From contig NZ_NESD01000001.1 in the NCBI RefSeq assembly GCF_003063545.1, positions 1,036,790-1,100,789 on the forward strand: a stretch of DNA of 64,000 nt, read 5' to 3'. The position numbers and the translations under genes were made by a program. Below, piece by piece: positions 35,383-46,206 of this stretch. Under the pieces are notes generated by a model. It saw nothing but the letters and a program-made list of their open reading frames with translations, was not told the origin of the DNA and searched no databases. Within the stretch, counting starts at the first letter, position 1, and every line of letters begins with the position of its first letter. This DNA is from Limnohabitans sp. Jir61. GTDB taxonomy: Bacteria; Pseudomonadota; Gammaproteobacteria; Burkholderiales; Burkholderiaceae_C.

Positions 35383-36291
35383 ATGCAAACGAACAAAATC
35401 GGTTTTTATATTTCTTCAGTGCTCGTGGCACTGGGCTTGCTGAGCTCCACACTCTTTGTGGTGGACCAACGCCAGTTTGGCGTGGTGTATTCCTTTGGCC
35501 AAATTAAGAACGTCATCACTGAGCCCGGCTTGAACATCAAGCTGCCGCCACCGTTCCAAAACGTAAGCTACATCGACAAACGTTTGCTCACGCTGGACAA
35601 CGCCGACACTGAACCCATGCTCACTGCTGAGAAGCAACGTGTGGTGATTGACTGGTATGCCCGTTGGCGTATCACAGACCCTTCACAGTACATCCGTAAC
35701 GTGGGCCTTGACGAAAATGCGGGTGCAGTGCAGTTGGCCCGTGTGGTGCGTAATGCGTTTCAAGAAGAAATTAACAAACGCACTGTGAAAGAGTTGCTGT
35801 CATTGAAGCGCGAAGAACTCTTGAGCGATGTGAAGCGCGAGGTACTGGCTGCCGTCAAAGGTGCCAAGCCTTGGGGTGTGGACGTGATTGACGTGCGCAT
35901 CACTCGAGCTGACTATGTGGATGCCATTACCGAATCGGTCTATCGCCGCATGGAAGCCGAGCGTAAACGCGTGGCCAACGAGCTGCGCTCGACCGGTGCA
36001 GCCGAAGGCGAAAAAATTCGTGCCGATGCCGATCGCCAACGTGAAGTAACCGTGGCTAACGCCTACCGTGAAGCGCAAAAAATCAAAGGTGAGGGCGATG
36101 CCGAAGCCGCGCGTTTGTATGCCGATTCGTTTGGCCGCGATGCCAACTTTGCCCAGTTCTATCGCAGTTTAGAAGCCTACAAAACCACGTTCAGTAAAAA
36201 GAGCGACGTGATGGTGGTTGACCCATCGAGCGACTTCTTCAAAGCCCTGCGTGGCAGCGGTGGTGGCAGCGCGCCAGCGCCTAAGAAGTAA
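35383..36291 (+). CDS. hflC: FtsH protease modulator HflC
   Basis: A 302-residue partner of HflK. It begins MQTNKIGFYISSVLVALGLL with a single membrane anchor close to the N-terminus, then the band-7 domain (VVDQRQFGVVYSFGQIKNVI). Its helical SPFH tail contains RVANELRSTGAAEGEKIRAD and KIKGEGDAEAARLYADSFG. The ATG at 35383 was selected because AGGGGA precedes it. A TTG at 35365 would overlap hflK and adds six unlikely residues. The protein ends in a Gly/Ser/Pro tail. Confidence 0.94.
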   Translation: MQTNKIGFYISSVLVALGLLSSTLFVVDQRQFGVVYSFGQIKNVITEPGLNIKLPPPFQNVSYIDKRLLTLDNADTEPMLTAEKQRVVIDWYARWRITDPSQYIRNVGLDENAGAVQLARVVRNAFQEEINKRTVKELLSLKREELLSDVKREVLAAVKGAKPWGVDVIDVRITRADYVDAITESVYRRMEAERKRVANELRSTGAAEGEKIRADADRQREVTVANAYREAQKIKGEGDAEAARLYADSFGRDANFAQFYRSLEAYKTTFSKKSDVMVVDPSSDFFKALRGSGGGSAPAPKK

Positions 36292-36303
36292 AAGGTTTCT
36301 TGT

Positions 36304-36498
36304 ATGAGCTTAGACAGCGACACGCTGTGGGCCGCGTTCGGACTGATGCTGATTTTTGAAGGCCTCATGCCCTTTGCATCCCCCCAAGGTTGGCGCGACA
36401 AAATGGCGCAACTCATGGTGCTGCAAGACGGTCAAATCCGCTTTTTCGGCTTGGTCTGCATCTTGGCTGGTCTTTTGATGCTCTGGTGGCTGGGTTAA
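36304..36498 (+). CDS. DUF2065 (YjeT-like) small membrane protein
   Basis: A 64-residue protein with two membrane segments (about residues 8-24 and 46-62) joined by a loop with [12 protein letters not shown], the DUF2065 signature. Members sit directly after hflC in many proteobacteria. E. coli YjeT has no firm function, but the placement suggests a link to the FtsH-HflKC complex. The start is ATG, 12 bases after hflC. It is probably the last gene before the hisZ promoter; a TAAAAT hexamer (36514-36519) lies in the following gap. Confidence 0.88.
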   Translation: MSLDSDTLWAAFGLMLIFEGLMPFASPQGWRDKMAQLMVLQDGQIRFFGLVCILAGLLMLWWLG

Positions 36499-36547
36499 GG
36501 GCGATAAGCCCTGTAAAATCTCGGTTTTAACAGCCTCCCTTAATTAC

Positions 36548-39090
<2,543 letters not shown>

Positions 39091-39109
39091 TTTTTAAAAG
39101 GACCAAACC

Positions 39110-39634
39110 ATGTTGACCGAAGACGGCAAACACCTGTACGTGTCTTATGACGAGTACCACAACCTGATTGAAAAACTCGCCATCAAGATTCACCAATCTG
39201 GCTGGGAATTCGACACCATTCTGTGCTTGGCACGTGGCGGCATGCGCCCAGGCGACATCTTGTCGCGCATCTTCGACAAGCCTTTGGCCATCATGTCCAC
39301 CAGCTCGTACCGTGCTGACGCAGGCACTGTGCAAGGCCACTTGGACATCGCTCGTTTCATCACCACACCGAAAGGCGAAATCGCTGGTCGCGTGTTGTTG
39401 GTAGATGACTTGGCTGACACCGGCCACACCTTGAAGGCTGTGGTGGACCAACTCAAGAACAATTACGCGCCCATCACTGAGTTGCGTACCGCTGTGATTT
39501 GGACCAAAGGTGTGTCGGCGTTTGCACCCGACTACTCGATGGATTACTTGCCCACGAACCCATGGATTCATCAACCGTTTGAGCCGTATGACAGCATGCG
39601 CCCAGCGGCTTTGTTGGAGAAGTGGAAGGTTTAA
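39110..39634 (+). CDS. Phosphoribosyltransferase, xanthine/hypoxanthine type
   Basis: A 174-residue type I phosphoribosyltransferase. The PRPP-binding motif VLLVDDLADTGHT (95-107) is complete, and the pyrophosphate-binding loop is LARGGMRPGDI. The fold and length match the Gpt/XGPRT-like group, which salvages guanine, xanthine or hypoxanthine. The exact base cannot be told. It follows purA by 19 bases with an AAAGGACC ribosome-binding site, so purine synthesis and salvage share a transcript. It ends in a clear terminator. Confidence 0.85.
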   Translation: MLTEDGKHLYVSYDEYHNLIEKLAIKIHQSGWEFDTILCLARGGMRPGDILSRIFDKPLAIMSTSSYRADAGTVQGHLDIARFITTPKGEIAGRVLLVDDLADTGHTLKAVVDQLKNNYAPITELRTAVIWTKGVSAFAPDYSMDYLPTNPWIHQPFEPYDSMRPAALLEKWKV

Positions 39635-39655
39635 CTTCACTTCGCTGGCTTTATG

Positions 39656-39678
39656 AACTCCGCTTCGGCGGAGTTTTT
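39656..39678 (+). terminator. Intrinsic terminator with UUCG tetraloop
   Basis: AACTCCGC (39656-39663), TTCG loop, GCGGAGTT (39668-39675) and a five-T run from 39674. The CUUCGG-type tetraloop makes the stem very stable. It closes the hisZ-purA-phosphoribosyltransferase unit. Confidence 0.9.
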
Positions 39679-39705
39679 CGTTTCTCGGCTGGTTAATATC
39701 GGTGC

Positions 39706-40923
39706 ATGACCCGCAGCACCGACCTCATTCACCACGCCTACCTTCCCCCCGCTGAATTTGAAGCACCACAAGTCGGTGTGTTCAAAGCCTCGACGGTCAT
39801 CTTTCCCAACGTCGCGGCCATGCGCACGCGCGAGTGGATGGACAAGTCGGCTTACACCTACGGCTTGCATGGCACACCCACCACGTTCACGCTGGAAGAG
39901 CGCTTAGCCACCTTAGAAGGCGGCACGCATTGCATCCTCACACCCAGCGGATTGGCTGCCATTGCGCATGTGGATTTCGCGTTGCTTAAAACCGGCGATG
40001 AGGTGTTGATTCCAGATAACGCCTATGCGCCCAACAAGTCTTTGGCCGAAGGCGAGTTGGCGCAGTTTGGGGTCACGCATCAGGTGTACGACCCGTTGGA
40101 TGTGAACGACTTGGCTGCGCTCATCACACCACGTACGCGATTGGTGTGGCTTGAAGCGGCGGGTTCGGTGACGATGGAGTTTCCAGACCTTGTGGCCATG
40201 GTGCAGCTGTGTAAAGCGCGCGGTGTGCTGTGCGCACTGGATAACACGTGGGGCGCAGGCTTGGCGTTCAATGCGTTTGATTTGACGCCAGGGCAGTGCC
40301 AGCTGGGAGTAGACCTGACCATTCATGCACTCACTAAATACCCGAGTGGCGGCGGTGATGTGTTGATGGGCAGCATCGTCACACGCAGCGATGAATTGGC
40401 GCGTGTCTTAAAGCTCACCCACATGCGCTTGGGCACAGGCGTGGGTGCGAACGATGCAGAGATGGTGTTGCGCTCATTGGCCAGTATGCCGCTGCGCTAC
40501 AAAGCGCAAGACATGGCTGCACGTACGCTTGCTGCTTGGTGCGCATCGCAACCAGCGTTTAGCCAAGTGCTGCATCCTGCGCTAAGCAGTTCGCCCGGTC
40601 ATGCACATTGGCAGGATTTATGTGTGTCGCCTCAAGAGCCTGAAGGTTTGGCTGCTGGCATTTTCAGTGTGGTGATGGATGCGCGTTTCCCCGCTCACGC
40701 AGTAGATGCATTTTGCGATAGCCTCAAGTTGTTCAAGATCGGTTATAGCTGGGGCGGCCCGATGAGTTTGGTCATGCCCTACAACATGACTCGGAGCCGC
40801 GCACACGCTACGTCGCATTTGCAACGGGGTTGTGTGGTTCGGTTTTGTATTGGGCTTGAGGATGTGAATGATTTGCAAAAAGACATTTCGCAGGCCTTGA
40901 ATATCGCGAAATTACAAAACTAA
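39706..40923 (+). CDS. metC: Cystathionine beta-lyase (PLP-dependent)
   Basis: A 405-residue Cys/Met-metabolism PLP enzyme that cleaves cystathionine to homocysteine, pyruvate and ammonia. The PLP-binding Lys211 lies in HALTKYPSGGGDVLMG, and Tyr residues at KSAYTYGLHGTPTTFTLEE match the phosphate-binding region of the neighbouring subunit. ALDNTWGAGLAFNAFD contains the Asp that holds the pyridine nitrogen. The YTYGLHGTPT motif and SWGGP near the C-terminus favour the MetC-type lyase over MetB or MetZ. It has its own promoter region after the terminator, and the membrane protein gene follows 20 bases later. Confidence 0.9.
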   Translation: MTRSTDLIHHAYLPPAEFEAPQVGVFKASTVIFPNVAAMRTREWMDKSAYTYGLHGTPTTFTLEERLATLEGGTHCILTPSGLAAIAHVDFALLKTGDEVLIPDNAYAPNKSLAEGELAQFGVTHQVYDPLDVNDLAALITPRTRLVWLEAAGSVTMEFPDLVAMVQLCKARGVLCALDNTWGAGLAFNAFDLTPGQCQLGVDLTIHALTKYPSGGGDVLMGSIVTRSDELARVLKLTHMRLGTGVGANDAEMVLRSLASMPLRYKAQDMAARTLAAWCASQPAFSQVLHPALSSSPGHAHWQDLCVSPQEPEGLAAGIFSVVMDARFPAHAVDAFCDSLKLFKIGYSWGGPMSLVMPYNMTRSRAHATSHLQRGCVVRFCIGLEDVNDLQKDISQALNIAKLQN

Positions 40924-40943
40924 AGCCCACGAGAGGGGGAGAC

Positions 40944-41732
40944 ATGCAACAACTGGTGCCCGACGAGAAACATGACCGCATTGAAATAAAGCTACTTCGA
41001 TTCAGTGATCCCTTTCGATGGTTATGGCTAGGTTTACGCGACATGGTGTCGCAGCTTTGGATCAGCTTTTTCTACGGGTTTTGTTTTTGGCTGATGGCAC
41101 TCATTTTGCTCGCGGTATTCAAAAGTAATCCTGAATACACCTTGTCTGCGGTATCGGGTTGTTTGTTGATCGGACCTTTCTTGGCGATGGGCTTGTACGA
41201 CGTGAGCATGCATATGGAGCGTGGTGAGCCGCCGAGCATGGGCAGTTCACTGACCTGTTGGGAGTCGCACTTGAAGAGCATGACGATGCTCATCCTGGTG
41301 ATGGTGGTATTGGAGTTGTTGTGGGGCCGTGCCTCGTTGGTGGTGTTTGCCGTGTCGTTCAACACGGGCGGCATGCCCACCACGGCCACCGTGCTAGAAG
41401 CCGTATTTAACCCAGAAAACTGGGAGTTCATCATTGTCTATGCCTGTGTCGGCGGCTTCTTTGCAGGTTTAATATTTGCCAGCATGATGGTGTCTATCCC
41501 CATGATTTTGGACCGCGATACAGATGCCATCACCGCTTGCATCACCAGCATGCGAGTGTTTGTGGATCACACCGCCGTGTCCATGCTTTGGGCTGTACTC
41601 ATTCTTGTGTTGGGGGTGTTGGCGATGTTGCCCTCTGCTGCAGGCTTGCTGGTTGTGGGACCTTGGTTAGGCTTTGCCAGCTGGCATGCGTACCGTGCCT
41701 CTGTGCATGTGACAGGTTCGCTCAACACTTAG
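40944..41732 (+). CDS. DUF2189 membrane protein
   Basis: A 262-residue integral membrane protein with about six hydrophobic segments (near 35-60, 68-90, 115-140, 158-182, 205-235 and 240-255). The core GLRDMVSQLWISFFYGFCFW and SGCLLIGPFLAMGLYDVSMHME match my memory of DUF2189, often located near cytochrome-oxidase or thiol-metabolism genes. Its function is unknown. It follows metC closely and converges on selU, the stop codons being two bases apart. There is no terminator between them. Confidence 0.75.
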   Translation: MQQLVPDEKHDRIEIKLLRFSDPFRWLWLGLRDMVSQLWISFFYGFCFWLMALILLAVFKSNPEYTLSAVSGCLLIGPFLAMGLYDVSMHMERGEPPSMGSSLTCWESHLKSMTMLILVMVVLELLWGRASLVVFAVSFNTGGMPTTATVLEAVFNPENWEFIIVYACVGGFFAGLIFASMMVSIPMILDRDTDAITACITSMRVFVDHTAVSMLWAVLILVLGVLAMLPSAAGLLVVGPWLGFASWHAYRASVHVTGSLNT

Positions 41733-41734
41733 AT

Positions 41735-42820
41735 TCAAGCCGCGTTTGTTTCGCATAAGACCTTGGCCAATTGGCGTAAGGAGTTTGGTTGACGGTCTTT
41801 GGCGATGCAGGGTGTGGCTTGTCCACCTTGTGTGAAATTGCGCACCATCGACGCTGCATAAGTGGGGTCGTAGTGCAGCACTAGTAGTTCGCGCACCACT
41901 TGGTCGATGTGGCCCGCGTGAATCTGTTCTTTCCAAGCCTCGATCACAGCCTTGCCGCGAATGGCCACCAACGCATCTAGCCGGCGGCCAAACAAATCTT
42001 GGTCATCCACAAAAAATTTGTAGTCTTCCATCAGCAAGGCCACGCGTTCATCCAAGCTGAGCTGCAGCTCAAAGCAAGGGCTGTCGCGCATGGCCAGCAT
42101 GAGTGATTCGGGGATGGACAGGTTGCCTACTTTGCGGCTTTCAGACTCAACAAAGACGGGGCGTGCTGGGTCAAAACTACGCAGTGCTTGCCACACCAAC
42201 GTGTCAAAACGTTTTTGGCTAGGCTGGGGCTGGCCAGGAATATGGCCAAGCACCGAGCTGCGATGAGACGCGAGCTCTTCCAAGTCTAGCACCTGCGCAC
42301 CTTCGGCCGCCAGTGCATAGAGCAAACGCGTTTTGCCTGAACCCGTAGGGCCAGAGATGACTTTGAATTGCAAAGGGGCCACGCGCTTAGGAATGTCTTC
42401 CACCATGGCCGCACGAAAGGCTTTGTAGCCACCTTCGATCAAGTTCACTTTGAAGCCAATTTGGCCCAATACCAATGACAGAGAGCCGCTGCGCTTGCCA
42501 CCACGCCAGCAGTAAATGAGCGGCTGCCAGTTCTTGGGCAGCTCTAACACTTCACGTTGGATGTGGCGTGCGATGTTGGCCGCCACCATGGCCGCGCCAT
42601 GCTTTTGCGCTTCGAAAGCACCCTGTTGCTTGTACATGGTCCCTACAAAGATGCGCTCCTCGTTGTTGAGCGAGGGCCAGTTGACGGCATGGGGCAGGTG
42701 GTCGAGTGCGTATTCGCCCTCGCTGCGTGCATCGATGATGGTGCTGAAACCGCCGGGCGTTCCCAGCGGAATGGCCATGCGGGCCAAGGCGTCTTGCGCC
42801 GAGATAAAGGTAACGCTCAC
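41735..42820 (-). CDS. selU: tRNA 2-selenouridine synthase
   Basis: A 361-residue MnmH/SelU (YbbB), which converts 2-thiouridine at the tRNA wobble position to 2-selenouridine via a geranylated intermediate, using selenophosphate. The rhodanese domain has Cys104 in LIYCWRGGKRSGS and the P-loop domain GPTGSGKT (157-164). The selenophosphate synthase SelD is not in the window, so selenium use depends on the rest of the genome. tesA stops three bases upstream, and the two are probably one transcript. Length matches E. coli (364 aa). Confidence 0.93.
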   Translation of the reverse strand: MSVTFISAQDALARMAIPLGTPGGFSTIIDARSEGEYALDHLPHAVNWPSLNNEERIFVGTMYKQQGAFEAQKHGAAMVAANIARHIQREVLELPKNWQPLIYCWRGGKRSGSLSLVLGQIGFKVNLIEGGYKAFRAAMVEDIPKRVAPLQFKVISGPTGSGKTRLLYALAAEGAQVLDLEELASHRSSVLGHIPGQPQPSQKRFDTLVWQALRSFDPARPVFVESESRKVGNLSIPESLMLAMRDSPCFELQLSLDERVALLMEDYKFFVDDQDLFGRRLDALVAIRGKAVIEAWKEQIHAGHIDQVVRELLVLHYDPTYAASMVRNFTQGGQATPCIAKDRQPNSLRQLAKVLCETNAA

Positions 42821-42823
42821 GGT

Positions 42824-43609
42824 TTATAAATTCTTTTTAATTTCGGGCCACACGTTGGCCAACATGCGCGGATGCGCTTCGGCTTTGGGGTGGATGCGGT
42901 CGGGTTGAAACTGCACGGTGGCATCGGGCGCGTCGGCAATGCCCTTGAGGAAAAATGGGACCAAGCCTGTTCGGTATTTCTTGGCTAGGTTGGCAAACAT
43001 CACCGAGAACTTGGCGCTGTAGTCTGGCCCGTAGTTGGGTGGTATTTGCATGCCCACAAGCACCACGCGTGCATTGACAGCGCGACAGGCTTGAATCATG
43101 GCTTCGAGGTTATTTTGCGTGCTGTCCAAATCGAGGCCGCGGAGGGCGTCGTTGCCACCCAATTCAATCACCACTTGTATGGGGCGCACTTGGTCGAGCA
43201 TGGCCGGCAGGCGAGAGCGGCCACCCGCAGTGGTGTCGCCGCTGATGCTGGCATTGACTACGCGCACATCGGGGCGCTCGGCTTGCAGCTTGTCGGCCAA
43301 CAATGCCACCCAACCTTTGCCGCGAGGAATGCCGTATTCGGCGCTGAGTGAGTCGCCCAGCACCAAAATCGTAGCGGCAGGTACTGTGCCTGGCGGAGGT
43401 GCAGAGCCGGGTGGTGGCACTTGGCTTGGATAGGGTTGTCCACGTCGGCGGTGTGGGCCGGTGGAGGTGATTTCGCCTTCCACGCCTTGGCCCGACGAGG
43501 TGATGATGCTTTGTTGTGCCGAAGCTGTGCCCAGGCCCAATGTCCCCAGCAAAGCAGCACCCAGTGCGCCCAAGTTAAAGTCACGTCTCAACAACCCATT
43601 GCGCTTCAT
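42824..43609 (-). CDS. tesA: GDSL arylesterase / acyl-CoA thioesterase TesA type
   Basis: A 261-residue SGNH hydrolase. The catalytic Ser87 is in VLGDSLSAEYG; block III GGND is in ELGGNDALRG, and the Asp/His pair lies in FQPDRIHPKAEAH. It differs from E. coli TesA in its N-terminus: [20 protein letters not shown] has two Arg followed by a hydrophobic stretch, like a Tat signal. A Pro/Gly/Ser-rich spacer (about 38-78) then precedes the hydrolase domain. It starts at ATG 43609, and the divergent ATPase gene starts at 43608, so the start codons overlap in TCATGA. A longer reading frame upstream to 43828 is antisense to the ATPase gene and was rejected. Confidence 0.88.
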   Translation of the reverse strand: MKRNGLLRRDFNLGALGAALLGTLGLGTASAQQSIITSSGQGVEGEITSTGPHRRRGQPYPSQVPPPGSAPPPGTVPAATILVLGDSLSAEYGIPRGKGWVALLADKLQAERPDVRVVNASISGDTTAGGRSRLPAMLDQVRPIQVVIELGGNDALRGLDLDSTQNNLEAMIQACRAVNARVVLVGMQIPPNYGPDYSAKFSVMFANLAKKYRTGLVPFFLKGIADAPDATVQFQPDRIHPKAEAHPRMLANVWPEIKKNL

Positions 43610-44306
43610 GACCCAGCCTTCATTTGAAAAATCATCCACATCGCCTTTGATGGTTGTCTCGCATTTGTCGAAATCAGTGCAAGACGCCAGCGGCACACTG
43701 CACATTCTCCGCGATATCGACTTCCATCTAGCGCCCCAGCAGTCATTGGCCATTGTGGGCGCGTCGGGTTCAGGCAAAAGCACCTTGTTGTCCATCATGG
43801 CGGGGCTCGATACCCCCACGCAGGGCACGGTGTGGCTGGGTGGCGTGGATATGTTTGCGATGGACGAAGACGCACGCGCCGCAGTGCGCGCACGCCAAGT
43901 GGGCTTTGTGTTTCAAAGCTTCCAGCTCTTGGGCAATATGACCGCCCTAGAAAACGTCATGCTGCCGTTGGAGTTGGCTGGCTTGCCCAACCCCCGTGCG
44001 GCTGCCAAAGACATGCTGATGCGCGTGGGTTTGGGCGAACGCTTGGGCCATTACCCCAAGGTGCTGTCGGGCGGCGAACAGCAACGTGTGGCCTTGGCCC
44101 GCGCCTTTGTGGTGAAGCCCGCCTTGTTGCTGGCCGATGAGCCCACAGGCAGCTTGGATCATGCTAGCGGCGAGCGCATCATGGATTTGATGTTTGAGCT
44201 GAACAAAGAACTTGGCACCACGTTGGTGTTGGTCACGCATGATTTGAAGCTGGCCGCGAGATGCGATCAGGCCATCACGATTGAAGCGGGGAGAGTTGTT
44301 CAATGA
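43608..44306 (+). CDS. ABC transporter ATP-binding protein, YbbA/LolD-like
   Basis: About 232 residues. The Walker A is GASGSGKST, the ABC signature [14 protein letters not shown] and Walker [13 protein letters not shown] with H-loop VTHD. Sequence and divergent placement next to tesA correspond to ybbA of E. coli, the ATPase of an FtsX-like exporter (YbbA-YbbP). The partner permease ybbP does not follow here; a Rid protein gene does, overlapping by four bases. The start could be the ATG at 43608 or one at 43650 ([12 protein letters not shown]); the first is kept because it is the most upstream unobstructed one. Neither has a clear ribosome-binding site. Confidence 0.87.
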   Translation: MTQPSFEKSSTSPLMVVSHLSKSVQDASGTLHILRDIDFHLAPQQSLAIVGASGSGKSTLLSIMAGLDTPTQGTVWLGGVDMFAMDEDARAAVRARQVGFVFQSFQLLGNMTALENVMLPLELAGLPNPRAAAKDMLMRVGLGERLGHYPKVLSGGEQQRVALARAFVVKPALLLADEPTGSLDHASGERIMDLMFELNKELGTTLVLVTHDLKLAARCDQAITIEAGRVVQ

Positions 44307-44788
44307 CGCAATCGGCAGATGCCAGATTCTTAGAGCAAGCCCAACTCCTAGGCTACAGCTTCGATGGCGAAATCAAAATCGGCGGCAACTATGTGCCATT
44401 AGTGCGTGACGGGCATCACTTTTATGTGAGTGGTCAAATTCCTCGCGTGGGCAATACGGTTGTGGTGACTGGGGCTGTGGGGGTTGAGGTTTCGTTGGTT
44501 GACGCTCAAAAGGCAGCCAAGGTGTGTGTGATGCGGGGCTTGGCATTGCTGCAACGGGCATTGGGAAGCTTGGGGCACATCCAATCGGTGCCGCGCATCA
44601 CCGTGTACGTGCAATCTGCCTCAACTTTCACACAACAAAGTGAAGTGGCAGATGGTGCATCTGAAGTGTTGTTTCAGGTGCTCGGACCGCAGGCCGGGGC
44701 ACATTCACGCACCTCGGTTGGCGTATTGCAACTGCCCAAGAATGCTGCGGTTGAAATTGATTTGATCGCTTCTATTTGGTCGAACTGA
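44303..44788 (+). CDS. Rid (YjgF/UK114) family protein
   Basis: A 161-residue member of the Rid superfamily, trimeric proteins that in the RidA subgroup hydrolyse reactive enamines and imines from PLP enzymes. The conserved Arg is Arg136 in HSRTSVGVLQLPKNAAVEID and a conserved Glu is Glu151. The length and N-terminal NYVPLVRDGHHFYVSGQIP suggest a longer, non-archetypal subgroup rather than RidA itself. It is coupled to the ATPase gene by a four-base overlap. Its substrate is unknown. Confidence 0.82.
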   Translation: MTQSADARFLEQAQLLGYSFDGEIKIGGNYVPLVRDGHHFYVSGQIPRVGNTVVVTGAVGVEVSLVDAQKAAKVCVMRGLALLQRALGSLGHIQSVPRITVYVQSASTFTQQSEVADGASEVLFQVLGPQAGAHSRTSVGVLQLPKNAAVEIDLIASIWSN

Positions 44789-44821
44789 TTGAGTGGGCAG
44801 GTCAAGGGATAATCAGGGCAT

Positions 44822-45580
44822 ATGTCTTCAGCCCCTAAAGTTCTCTTCGGCTTTCATGCCGTTGGCGTGCGCGTCAAAACAGCGCCGCAATCCATCATCG
44901 AAATCTACTTTGACCCCACGCGCCGTGATGCGCGTATGCGTCAATTCATCGAACGTGCCACCGAGTCAGGTGTGCGTTTGATCGAGGCCGATGGCCCACG
45001 TTTGGCCAAACTCTCGGGCGGTCACGGCCACCAAGGTGTGGCAGCGCGTGTGAGCGAAATCAAGCAAGTACATTCCTTGGATGAGTTGCTCGAAGGCATT
45101 GAAAAAATTGAAGCACCTTTGATCTTGGTGCTCGACGGTGTGACCGACCCACACAACTTAGGCGCGTGTTTGCGTGTGGCTGATGGGGCAGGTGCACATG
45201 CGGTCATTGCGCCCAAAGACCACGCGGTAGGCATCAATGCTACGGTGGCGAAGGTAGCCAGTGGTGCGGCCGAGACGGTGCCTTATTTCATGGTGACCAA
45301 TTTGGCGCGTACCTTGAACGAACTCAAAGAACGCAACATTTGGATCATTGGCACGAGCGACGATGCACCAAAGACCTTGTACCAAGTCGACCTCAAAGGT
45401 GCGACGGCGTTGGTGTTGGGAGCCGAGGGCGATGGCATGCGTCAGCTCACGCGCAAAACGTGTGACGAGCTCATCAGTATCCCGATGTGTGGTGGTGTGG
45501 AGAGCTTGAACGTGTCAGTGGCCAGCGGGGTGTGTTTGTACGAAGCACGCCGTCAACGCATGGCTGATCAAGCCGCTTAA
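44822..45580 (+). CDS. rlmB: 23S rRNA (guanosine-2'-O)-methyltransferase RlmB
   Basis: A 252-residue SPOUT methyltransferase that methylates G2251 in the peptidyl-transferase P loop. An N-terminal L30e-like domain (VLFGFHAVGVRVKTAPQS) precedes the SpoU domain with motif 1 LDGVTDPHNLGACLRVADGA. Motif 2 is LVLGAEGDGMR and motif 3 ISIPMCGGVESLNVSVASG, which forms the trefoil knot. All three are intact. It converges on the kinase gene: the two stop codons share the palindrome TTAA at 45577-45580, with no terminator between. Confidence 0.94.
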   Translation: MSSAPKVLFGFHAVGVRVKTAPQSIIEIYFDPTRRDARMRQFIERATESGVRLIEADGPRLAKLSGGHGHQGVAARVSEIKQVHSLDELLEGIEKIEAPLILVLDGVTDPHNLGACLRVADGAGAHAVIAPKDHAVGINATVAKVASGAAETVPYFMVTNLARTLNELKERNIWIIGTSDDAPKTLYQVDLKGATALVLGAEGDGMRQLTRKTCDELISIPMCGGVESLNVSVASGVCLYEARRQRMADQAA

Positions 45581-46206
45581 GCTTCCCAGCGAAACACCAC
45601 ATCTGCTTTGGCTCGCTCTGCCTCAATGCGTTGCGCATTGGGCTCATCGGTGTGTTGCACCCAATCGGCTGCGTCTTTTGCATTGCGACCAAACTGCTGA
45701 TGGCGCTGCATCAAACGGCTCACGCGCAAGTCTTGTTGCACATCGACAAACCATGTTTCATCGAGCAGCGCTTGCACTTGATTCCACGGTGAATCACTGA
45801 GCAGCAGGTAATTGCCTTCCACCACGATGAGTGGTGTGGAGTGCTGAACTGCGATGGCTCCTGCCACGCCTTCTTCTAAAGTGCGCTCATAGCTGGGTGC
45901 GTACACCACTTCATCTGGGTTTTGCTTACGAAGACGTTTGAGCAAAGCGATGAAACCAAATGCATCAAAGGTGTCGGGCGCACCCTTGCACTGCTTGCGG
46001 TCCAAACGTTCTAACTCCATATTGGCCAAATGAAAACCATCCATGGGCACCACTTGAATGGCATCGGGCCATTGGGTGGCTAATGCCTGAGCGAGTGTCG
46101 ATTTACCAGCGCCAGGTGAGCCGACCAAACCCAGAATGCAGCGCTCTCCTAGCTGCAACAACTCTTCAACGCGTTGTTGGTACAGCGCTGGAATTGTCAA
46201 ATCCAT
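45577..46206 (-). CDS. P-loop nucleoside/sugar kinase of the uridine kinase-like family
   Basis: A 209-residue kinase with Walker A GSPGAGKS (29-36), a catalytic-site segment VVPMDGFHLANMELERLD, the GAPDTFDAF motif and IVVEGNYLLL. This arrangement is that of the phosphoribulokinase/uridine kinase family members annotated as nucleoside/nucleotide kinase or fructose-import-linked kinase. The real substrate is unknown. The ATG at 46206 fits the start of the fold; the long reading frame to 46509 is antisense noise. It is the last gene of a minus-strand set, overlapping the chromate transporter gene by 10 bases. Confidence 0.8.
   Translation of the reverse strand: MDLTIPALYQQRVEELLQLGERCILGLVGSPGAGKSTLAQALATQWPDAIQVVPMDGFHLANMELERLDRKQCKGAPDTFDAFGFIALLKRLRKQNPDEVVYAPSYERTLEEGVAGAIAVQHSTPLIVVEGNYLLLSDSPWNQVQALLDETWFVDVQQDLRVSRLMQRHQQFGRNAKDAADWVQHTDEPNAQRIEAERAKADVVFRWEA

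Noticed and set aside
43610..43828. 5' extension of tesA
   Set aside because: It is antisense to the ATP-binding protein gene and does not add a signal-like sequence. The Tat-like leader begins at 43609.
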